Origin: Tenodera sinensis
Taxonomy: Eukaryota > Arthropoda > Insecta > Mantodea > Mantidae
Length of the DNA stretch: 64,000 bases
Assembly (NCBI GenBank): GCA_030765045.1
Contig: CM060962.1
Location: 216,045,031 to 216,109,030, forward strand
Reading direction: 5' to 3'
Position 1 is the first letter of the stretch; every line of letters starts with the position of its first letter. The notes beneath the pieces are model-generated. The model was not told the origin of the DNA, searched no databases, and saw only the letters and a list, made by a program, of their open reading frames with translations. Made by a program: the position numbers and the translations under genes. Positions 56,497 through 64,000 of the stretch are shown here, piece after piece.

Positions 56497-58615
56497 TATG
56501 TATGTATGTATGTATGTATGTATGTATGTATGTATGTATGTATGTATGTATGTATGTATGTATGTATGTATGTATGTATGTATGTATGTATGTATGTATG
56601 TATGTATGTATGTATGTATGTATGTATGTATGTATGTATGTATGTATGTATGTATGTATGTATGTATGTATGTATGTATGTATGTATGTATGTATGTATG
56701 TATGTATGTATGTATGTATGTATGTATGTATGTATGTATGTATGTATGTATGTATGTATGTATGTATGTATGTATGTATGTATGTATGTATGTATGTATG
56801 TATGTATGTATGTATGTATGTATGTATGTATGTATGTATGTATGTATGTATGTATGTATGTATGTATGTATGTATGTATGTATGTATGTATGTATGTATG
56901 TATGTATGTATGTATGTATGTATGTATGTATGTATGTATGTATGTATGTATGTATGTATGTATGTATGTATGTATGTATGTATGTATGTATGTATGTATG
57001 TATGTATGTATGTATGTATGTATGTATGTATGTATGTATGTATGTATGTATGTATGTATGTATGTATGTATGTATGTATGTATGTATGTATGTATGTATG
57101 TATGTATGTATGTATGTATGTATGTATGTATGTATGTATGTATGTATGTATGTATGTATGTATGTATGTATGTATGTATGTATGTATGTATGTATGTATG
57201 TATGTATGTATGTATGTATGTATGTATGTATGTATGTATGTATGTATGTATGTATGTATGTATGTATGTATGTATGTATGTATGTATGTATGTATGTATG
57301 TATGTATGTATGTATGTATGTATGTATGTATGTATGTATGTATGTATGTATGTATGTATGTATGTATGTATGTATGTATGTATGTATGTATGTATGTATG
57401 TATGTATGTATGTATGTATGTATGTATGTATGTATGTATGTATGTATGTATGTATGTATGTATGTATGTATGTATGTATGTATGTATGTATGTATGTATG
57501 TATGTATGTATGTATGTATGTATGTATGTATGTATGTATGTATGTATGTATGTATGTATGTATGTATGTATGTATGTATGTATGTATGTATGTATGTATG
57601 TATGTATGTATGTATGTATGTATGTATGTATGTATGTATGTATGTATGTATGTATGTATGTATGTATGTATGTATGTATGTATGTATGTATGTATGTATG
57701 TATGTATGTATGTATGTATGTATGTATGTATGTATGTATGTATGTATGTATGTATGTATGTATGTATGTATGTATGTATGTATGTATGTATGTATGTATG
57801 TATGTATGTATGTATGTATGTATGTATGTATGTATGTATGTATGTATGTATGTATGTATGTATGTATGTATGTATGTATGTATGTATGTATGTATGTATG
57901 TATGTATGTATGTATGTATGTATGTATGTATGTATGTATGTATGTATGTATGTATGTATGTATGTATGTATGTATGTATGTATGTATGTATGTATGTATG
58001 TATGTATGTATGTATGTATGTATGTATGTATGTATGTATGTATGTATGTATGTATGTATGTATGTATGTATGTATGTATGTATGTATGTATGTATGTATG
58101 TATGTATGTATGTATGTATGTATGTATGTATGTATGTATGTATGTATGTATGTATGTATGTATGTATGTATGTATGTATGTATGTATGTATGTATGTATG
58201 TATGTATGTATGTATGTATGTATGTATGTATGTATGTATGTATGTATGTATGTATGTATGTATGTATGTATGTATGTATGTATGTATGTATGTATGTATG
58301 TATGTATGTATGTATGTATGTATGTATGTATGTATGTATGTATGTATGTATGTATGTATGTATGTATGTATGTATGTATGTATGTATGTATGTATGTATG
58401 TATGTATGTATGTATGTATGTATGTATGTATGTATGTATGTATGTATGTATGTATGTATGTATGTATGTATGTATGTATGTATGTATGTATGTATGTATG
58501 TATGTATGTATGTATGTATGTATGTATGTATGTATGTATGTATGTATGTATGTATGTATGTATGTATGTATGTATGTATGTATGTATGTATGTACGTACG
58601 TACGTACGTACGTAC

Positions 58616-58677
<62 letters not shown>

Positions 58678-58718
58678 ATGTATGTATGTATGTATGTATG
58701 TATGTATGTATGTATGTA
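56497..58718. repeat. Giant (TATG)n microsatellite with (TACG)n and (TCTG)n end blocks
   Basis: 56497-58594 is an uninterrupted run of TATG, about 2.1 kb and about 524 units. It switches to TACG (58595-58616), then TCTG (58617-58676), then TATG again (58677-58718), all in the same 4 bp phase. All three plus frames stay open, giving a Met-Tyr-Val-Cys repeat of over 700 codons that is not a gene. The right end abuts the poly(A) end of a reversed LINE. Confidence 0.98.
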
Positions 58719-58857
58719 TTTTTTTTTTTTTTTTTTTAAAGATTCTTTATTGTTCTACATGTTCCATTACAATATGTAATACTACATGTTGGGTTTGCTT
58801 TGTAAACTGATAAATACATCTTAATTTAACATTAATAATTACATAGATTTATATAGT

Positions 58858-59668
58858 TCAATTATTTTTTGTCAGATCAATTGCATTGGCATACTGAATA
58901 TATTCTTTAAAATAACTTTTAGCAATTTCGACTTTAGTTGGTGGCCATTTTCCTCCTCTTTGAATTATTTTCCTTCTGAATGCTCTTCTTTTTTCTTCGA
59001 GATTTTTGCAGTCATAAATTATATGGTCTGTTGTTTGCTCTCCTCCATTACAGGAACAACTTGGGTCATCTGTGATGTGGAACCTATAGTAGTATGCTTT
59101 AAGTCTTCCGTGTCCTGTCAATAGTGTTGTAAGGTTTGCCGTTAGATTTATCCTTAACTTCAGTCTGTCTGCTACAGTAGGAAAGTATTGCTTTGTTTCC
59201 TGACCTTTAGTTGTTTCCTGCCATTGACTTTCCCAATGTTTTAGACTTTCTTGTCTTAGCGTTCTTCTAACAAAACTCTTTGGAATTCTATTATAGCTGT
59301 ATTCCTCTTCGTTTGTAATTGCTCTCTTTGCTAGTCGGTCTGCAATTTCATTGCCTTGTATCCCTATGTGTGCTTTGACCCACCCAATTTCTACATTCCA
59401 GTTTTGTTTTCTTAAATTTTTAACATTGTTCTAATTGCTTCTGTTAGGTAACTGTGAATTTTGTAGTTATGCAATGATTGTAATGTGACTCTACTGTCCA
59501 TGTATATCGCTGCAGTTTTGTTATCTTCTTCAGTTAAGTAAATATTTTCAACAGTTTCTAATGCTTTCAACACTGCAAATTGTTCAGCTTGGTTATTGGA
59601 GCACTGTTTATCTAACTTATATTGTAGCTGATATTTCAGTTTGTTCTGATGATAAATTGCTACTCCAG
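58858..59668 (-). pseudogene. LINE RNase H domain and C-terminal zinc-binding tail
   Basis: From 59668 downwards: 'NSGVAIYHQNKLKYQLQY', 'SNNQAEQFAVLKALETVE' (RNase H catalytic Glu), 'AAIYMDSRVTLQSLHNY' (catalytic Asp), one frameshift near 59430, then 'VEIGWVKAHIGIQGNEIADR' followed by LAK (last catalytic Asp), and a C-terminal 'TGHGRLKAYYYRFHI' with 'CSCNGGEQTTDHIIYDC' (CCHC-type pattern CxC ... H ... C). This arrangement is standard for R1/I-type LINEs whose ORF2 ends in RNase H. The first catalytic Asp lies upstream of the break and is lost. Only the one frameshift was seen over about 270 codons, so the insertion is not old. It may belong to the same family as the element starting at 60967, but the two do not overlap in sequence here. 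Confidence 0.85.
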
Positions 59669-59690
59669 AATTTATCATCAGAACAAACTG
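59637..59690. repeat. 22 bp perfect fold-back at LINE/microsatellite junction
   Basis: Arms 59637-59658 and 59669-59690 are exact reverse complements (core TTTGTTCTGATGATAAATT) around a 10-nt loop. One arm is native LINE sequence ('IYHQNKL' codons); the other is its inverted copy, placed where upstream LINE sequence should be. (TATG)n begins at the very next base. Confidence 0.97.
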
Positions 59691-60564
59691 TATGTATGTA
59701 TGTATGTATGTATGTATGTATGTATGTATGTATGTATGTATGTATGTATGTATGTATGTATGTATGTATGTATGTATGTATGTATGTATGTATGTATGTA
59801 TGTATGTATGTATGTATGTATGTATGTATGTATGTATGTATGTATGTATGTATGTATGTATGTATGTATGTATGTATGTATGTATGTATGTATGTATGTA
59901 TGTATGTATGTATGTATGTATGTATGTATGTCTGTGTGTGTATGTATGTATGTATGTATGTATGTATGCATGTATGTATGTATGTATGTATGTATGTATG
60001 TATGTATGTATGTATGTATGTATGTATGTATGTATGTATGTATGTATGTATGTATGTATGTATGTATGTATGTATGTATGTATGTATGTATGTATGTATG
60101 TATGTATGTATGTATGTATGTATGTATGTATGTATGTATGTATGTATGTATGTATGTATGTATGTATGTATGTATGTATGTATGTATGTATGTATGTATG
60201 TATGTATGTATGTATGTATGTATGTATGTATGTATGTATGTATGTATGTATGTATGTATGTATGTATGTATGTATGTATGTATGTATGTATGTATGTATG
60301 TATGTATGTATGTATGTATGTATGTATGTATGTATGTATGTATGTATGTATGTATGTATGTATGTATGTATGTATGTATGTATGTATGTATGTATGTATG
60401 TCTGTGTGTGTATGTATGTATGTATGTATGTATGTATGTATGTATGTATGTATGTATGTATGTATGTATGTATGTATGTATGTATGTATGTATGTATGTA
60501 TGTATGTATGTATGTATGTATGTATGTATGTATGTATGTATGTATGTATGTATGTATGTATGTC

Positions 60565-60595
<31 letters not shown>

Positions 60596-60965
60596 ATGTA
60601 TGTATGTATGTATGTATGTATGTATGTATGTATGTATGTATGTATGTATGTATGTATGTATGTATGTATGTATGTATGTATGTATGTATGTATGTATGTA
60701 TGTATGTATGTATGTATGTATGTATGTATGTATGTATGTATGTATGTATGTATGTATGTATGTATGTATGTATGTATGTATGTATGTATGTATGTATGTA
60801 TGTATGTATGTATGTATGTATGTATGTATGTATGTATGTATGTATGTATGTATGTATGTATGTATGTATGTATGTATGTATGTATGTATGTATGTATGTA
60901 TGTATGTATGTATGTATGTATGTATGTATGTATGTATGTATGTATGTATGTATGTATGTATGTAT
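59691..60965. repeat. (TATG)n microsatellite, interrupted
   Basis: About 1.28 kb. A TCTGTGTGTG interruption occurs at 59931 and 60401, and a longer variant (TCTG then GTGTGTGTGTG) at 60563; a single TGCA variant lies at 59967. It separates two head-to-head LINEs and is the 5' flank of both. Confidence 0.97.
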
Positions 60966-60966
60966 A

Positions 60967-61294
60967 TACACAGAGGTAGCAGGGACGCAGAAGTACTGCA
61001 GAATCTTTTGTGTACAAGTTATCTCCGTATTTAAGTGTTCCCACTTTTTATTTAGTATTAAAATTGGTTTCATTTCGTTATTTAGAGTATTGATGTGTTG
61101 CACTATTGTAGGTGGAAGTGGGGATTGAGTGATTGGCGTTATTTGTTTAGAAATTCAGTATAAAATTCGTACTGTGGAATAGTGTTATTACAAAGGTTCT
61201 AGGAGGCCTTGTTTTGAACATTTAAGTGATTATAAAGGTTAGTTTTCTCAGCTAATTTAATCAAAAGAAGAGCTTGTGGTTTCCAAAGGCGAAG
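60967..61294 (+). mobile_element. 5' untranslated region of an R1-clade LINE
   Basis: Unique sequence begins right after the microsatellite ('atacacagaggtagcaggg') and runs about 328 bp to the ORF1 ATG. The insertion apparently has its natural 5' end, since ORF1 and ORF2 are both complete at their N-termini. The internal promoter typical of such LINEs would lie here, but I cannot point to a specific element. Confidence 0.6.
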
Positions 61295-62464
61295 ATGGAG
61301 AAAGAGGATGAACAAATTGTGGAGAGTGCCTTTGAGAAATTATTAAACGTGACTGAGATGAGTAAAAATTTGAGGCTGGATCTAAAACACGATATCGTCC
61401 AAGCTGTAAGTAACATAAGAAAAGTACTGCACAATATTAAGAATACTCTTTCCGAAAAGGAAATTGAAGTTAATAAACTGCGTGTTAATCTCAAATCTTG
61501 CCAAGATAAACTGCAAGATAAATCCAGTAGTGTGCCTACTCATATTGCAACTATGAAGCCATTTTTTGGCGGAGCATCTATGTCACATAGCTTGTCGTTG
61601 GACGATACTCGAGCTTGGCCTAATATACAAGATCGGCAGTGTTACTCAGCTGTAATGGAAGGGCGCTCTGCAGCACCATCAGGGAAGCGAAATACTAACT
61701 GCACAGTAGACGGGCAATCTAAGCCAATTAAATTGATCATTAAAAGTAAAAACAACCAGAGTGTGGAGTATATGAGAACGTTGGTTAAAGCTAAAGTTAA
61801 TCCTGTTGAGATAAAGGTCGGAGTTAACTCTTTTAAAACTCTAAAAAGTGGGCACCTTTTGATTGAATCAAGTAACAAGAGAGAGGCCGATATTATTTGT
61901 CAAAATATAAATGACAAATGTGGCGAAGAACTTGAAGCTAGCCTAACCAAGAAGCGAAATCCCAGGATAATAATTTTCAATGTTCCAGAGGAAATGACAG
62001 TGGAGACTGTAGTCAAGTCCCTCGCTACACAAAATGAAGCTCTGGAAAAATATGAACAAAATATGGTGCCAAAATTTGGCTTCAGAGATAAGAGACAAAA
62101 CAAGAACATGGTATTAGAAGTAAGTTCCGAAGCCCGTAAAGAAATACTGGGAAGGAAGTTGAAACTGGGATGGAGCATGTGCAGCTGGGATGATTATATA
62201 AAGGTTAGTCGTTGTTTTAAATGTTCCAAGTTTAATCATCAGGCAAATGACTGTAAGGGTAATTTAACCTGCCCAAAGTGCTCCGAAAACCACGCGTTAA
62301 AGGATTGTAAAGCAAGCTCTGACGATTATAAGTGTATTAACTGTATCACCTTTAAGAAATATAACAAGGATAGCACTATCGACGAAAAGCATTCTGCACT
62401 TGACAGTAATTGTCCCAGTCTTCGAGCAGCACTAAGGCGATACCAAGAGAACACAGATTATTAG
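61295..62464 (+). CDS. LINE ORF1 protein (Gag-like, zinc knuckles)
   Basis: Probably the nucleic-acid-binding ORF1p of an R1-clade LINE, which coats the element RNA. The ATG at 61295 gives 389 residues; the open frame extends seven codons upstream, but only through a TTG start, so I prefer the ATG. Residues about 1-85 are charged and helical, likely coiled coil ('ESAFEKLLNVTEMSKNLRLD'). The middle (about 150-250) contains 'KIKVGVNSFKTLKSG'-type and 'NPRIIIFNVPEEMTVE' segments, as in PRE_C2HC/RRM-like regions of insect ORF1 proteins. The C-terminus has CX2CX4HX4C at 307-320 (CFKCSKFNHQANDC), CX2CX3HX4C at 326-338 (CPKCSENHALKDC) and a third cysteine/histidine group ('CINC' ... 'HSALDSNCP'). 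No stops or shifts. TAG is followed after four bases by the ORF2 ATG, in another frame. Confidence 0.9.
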   Translation: MEKEDEQIVESAFEKLLNVTEMSKNLRLDLKHDIVQAVSNIRKVLHNIKNTLSEKEIEVNKLRVNLKSCQDKLQDKSSSVPTHIATMKPFFGGASMSHSLSLDDTRAWPNIQDRQCYSAVMEGRSAAPSGKRNTNCTVDGQSKPIKLIIKSKNNQSVEYMRTLVKAKVNPVEIKVGVNSFKTLKSGHLLIESSNKREADIICQNINDKCGEELEASLTKKRNPRIIIFNVPEEMTVETVVKSLATQNEALEKYEQNMVPKFGFRDKRQNKNMVLEVSSEARKEILGRKLKLGWSMCSWDDYIKVSRCFKCSKFNHQANDCKGNLTCPKCSENHALKDCKASSDDYKCINCITFKKYNKDSTIDEKHSALDSNCPSLRAALRRYQENTDY

Positions 62465-62468
62465 CAAG

Positions 62469-64000
62469 ATGAACAACCAATCTCTAAAATGTTATCAAGT
62501 GAACTTACAACACTCCAGAACTGCAACTAATAATCTGGTGCAGCTTTTAATACAAAACCACGTGGATGTTATTTTTATACAAGAACCTTACACTGTTAAT
62601 AATAAATTGGCAGGAATACCTATGACATTAAGAAAATATACTGGAGGCAACGGGAGGAAGAGGGCAGCAATTCTTATTAACAATGAAAAGATAAATGCAT
62701 TGGCAATCACTCAAATTTCCGACGGCGATTGTGTACTAGTTGAAGTAGAATACGAAGGCACCACATTCTTTGGAGCCTCAATGTACTTCGACGGGGATCA
62801 GAATATTGAAGGCAATATCAGAAAAATTGAGAGTATCGTAGACCACACAACAGGCAGTGGATTAATAATAGCAGCAGACACAAACGCCCGAAACAAACTA
62901 TGGTACGACGTCATAACTAATGAAAGAGGTAAAACTCTAGAAGAATTTATAACTATAAATTCCTTGTTTATAGCAAACCAAAACAGAGACACGCCATCAT
63001 ATGAAACGATACGCGGAAAAAGCTGGATAGACTTAACCATTACCAATATTAAACTTATAAAATATATAACAGAATGGCAAATTAGTGAGGAAGAAAGCTG
63101 CTCTGACCATAAAATCATATGTTTCATCATGGGCGCAGCTAACCAAAGAATAGTGAACATTCCCTATAGAATTAGATATCTTACTAAAGGCGGAAACTAT
63201 AAAAAATTCGATAAACTACTGACTGAAAATCTTCGTTCAGTGTTTAACTGCGAAAACCACAGTGTAGGATTAGATGAAGAACTTAGCAGCAAAGTTAAAA
63301 GCAGGTCAGATACTGAGCAGCTAGTTGAGCAGTGGAGTGCGTGTTTAACTCGGGCATGCAATGGAGCCTTCAGAAAAAGCAAAGGGAAAAGGCTGCGAAT
63401 CAACCAGAGAGCTGTACCATGGTGGACGTCAGAGTTAACCATTTTAAGAAAGAAAGTGAACGCCCTCAGACGTCGTTACCAAAGAACGTTGAACAATGAA
63501 CAACTGCGACAGGAAAGGAAAACTCAATATATGGAATGGAACAGGAACTATCAATCGAAATTGAATGCTGAAAAATTTAAATCATGGAAGGAGTACTGCA
63601 GTAACACTGATGGTTCTAATCCTTGGAATATTATATATAAAATAGCAGCTGGGAAAACGAAAGGACAGCAAGAAATAACCACGCTTCAAAAGGAGGATAA
63701 AACATACACCAATGATTCAAAAAGCACAGCGGAGTACATGATACAGTATTTTGTCCCAGATGACACTGAAGAAGATGACACCGAACAACATAAATTATTA
63801 AGAAGCTCAATGACAGCAGAGGTGGACACACCGGACGATGTAGAGTTCACACAAAATGAGATACTATCGGTTTTGACGAAATTCGACCCTAACAAAGCAC
63901 CAGGAGAGGATGGATTCACGAGTGATATCATTTTAAGGTCATTCACCCTCTTTCCATTTTTCCTAACGTCAATGTATAACGAGTGTCTCAAAAATGGTAG
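62469..64000 (+). CDS. LINE ORF2 protein: endonuclease and start of reverse transcriptase (cut by window end)
   Basis: Open from ATG 62469 to the last base, about 510 codons with no stop. Residues 1-220 form an apurinic-type endonuclease: N12 in 'YQVNLQHSR', E39 in 'FIQEPYT', D137/N139 in 'IIAADTNARNKLW', 'SWIDLTITN' at 185-193 and S212-D213-H214 in 'CSDHKI'. This domain nicks the target DNA. Then the linker 'RAVPWWTSELTILRKKVNAL' with 'RRRYQRT', 'FKSWKEYC' and 'NPWNIIYKIAAGKTKG', typical of the R1 clade. Reverse transcriptase begins near residue 470 with 'LTKFDPNKAPGEDGFTSDII'. All catalytic residues visible are intact, so the element could be active if the rest is. The four-base gap after ORF1 suggests ORF2 translation by re-initiation or a similar coupled mechanism. 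The remainder (RT, probably RNase H) lies beyond the window. Confidence 0.93.
   Translation, partial: MNNQSLKCYQVNLQHSRTATNNLVQLLIQNHVDVIFIQEPYTVNNKLAGIPMTLRKYTGGNGRKRAAILINNEKINALAITQISDGDCVLVEVEYEGTTFFGASMYFDGDQNIEGNIRKIESIVDHTTGSGLIIAADTNARNKLWYDVITNERGKTLEEFITINSLFIANQNRDTPSYETIRGKSWIDLTITNIKLIKYITEWQISEEESCSDHKIICFIMGAANQRIVNIPYRIRYLTKGGNYKKFDKLLTENLRSVFNCENHSVGLDEELSSKVKSRSDTEQLVEQWSACLTRACNGAFRKSKGKRLRINQRAVPWWTSELTILRKKVNALRRRYQRTLNNEQLRQERKTQYMEWNRNYQSKLNAEKFKSWKEYCSNTDGSNPWNIIYKIAAGKTKGQQEITTLQKEDKTYTNDSKSTAEYMIQYFVPDDTEEDDTEQHKLLRSSMTAEVDTPDDVEFTQNEILSVLTKFDPNKAPGEDGFTSDIILRSFTLFPFFLTSMYNECLKNG

Larger units (their letters stand above)
58719..59690 (-). mobile_element. R1-clade LINE, 5'-truncated 3' fragment inserted in microsatellite
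   Basis: On the minus strand the element ends in AATAAAGAATCTTT followed by 19 A (T run 58719-58737), so the polyadenylation signal and tail are both present. (CATA)n continues immediately on the 3' side and also on the 5' side, so the insertion target was the microsatellite. The coding part is described separately. The 5' boundary at 59690 is a perfect fold-back. Confidence 0.85.

Noticed and set aside
56447..58810. ORFs of over 700 codons (Met-Tyr-Val-Cys repeat) in all three plus frames
   Set aside because: They are the in-phase translation of a pure TATG microsatellite. A 4 bp repeat read in triplets cycles every 12 bp without a stop in any frame, so openness carries no coding signal.
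59412..61103. 563-codon minus-strand ORF (Ile-His-Thr-Tyr repeat joined to RNase H)
   Set aside because: The repeat part is microsatellite. Only the RNase H part at the low-coordinate end is real coding sequence, and it belongs to a truncated LINE.

Overview
This is a 64 kb stretch of repeat-dominated animal nuclear DNA, almost certainly from an arthropod and most likely an insect. The evidence is the transposon types: an R1-clade LINE with an RNase H domain, DUF4817/DDE_3-type IS630-Tc1-mariner transposases, hAT elements, several tRNA-derived SINE families with Pol III A and B boxes, and very long pure microsatellites. I cannot name the species. I found no convincing host protein-coding gene, rRNA gene, free-standing tRNA gene or CRISPR array. 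Every reading frame I can recognise belongs to a mobile element. Family labels used here (Rep-A, SINE-1 to SINE-5) are mine.

Layout: 0-5 kb holds Rep-A fragments, a diverged SINE, a tandem duplication and a MITE-like element (4.8-5.16 kb). 5.2-7.07 kb is a ~120/178 bp minisatellite. 8.1-10.15 kb is a tetranucleotide-derived satellite with a 60 bp higher-order unit. 13-22.6 kb is a nested repeat zone: Rep-A copies, SINEs of four families, a 278 bp tandem duplication, and a structurally complete hAT element (19617-20910) with 8 bp target duplications inside a Rep-A copy. 23.5-30.2 kb holds more SINEs, a transposase scrap and a 2.75 kb inverted-repeat element with mirror-image TTA/TAA arrays. 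30.5-36 kb carries four decayed transposon genes. 38.7-39.07 kb is a pure AAT array. 39.5-45.9 kb has Rep-A copies, a SINE-5, a 1.8 kb TIR element and an RTE-like LINE split by a SINE with a 12 bp target duplication. 48.3-55.7 kb has Rep-A copies, SINE-5 and SINE-1 copies and a pyrimidine tract. 56.5-61 kb is two giant (TATG)n arrays separated by a 3' LINE fragment. 60.97-64 kb is the 5' half of an apparently intact R1-clade LINE with ORF1 and ORF2, cut by the window edge.

Two systems stand out. (1) Rep-A (~960 bp, at least 15 segments, roughly an eighth of the window) has the build of a non-autonomous Helentron/HINE rolling-circle element: a start in TC, a 12 bp subterminal motif ACTTTCTCTACT whose complement lies at the 3' end, a 3' terminal hairpin, and a microsatellite at one fixed internal position. 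Copies often lie in tail-to-tail inverted pairs. (2) The LINE pair at 58.7-64 kb sits in (CATA)n/(TATG)n tracts, resembling the microsatellite-specific Waldo lineage of the R1 clade. The truncated copy ends in a 22 bp perfect fold-back exactly where the microsatellite begins.

All domain and family assignments come from reading translated motifs. No database search was possible.
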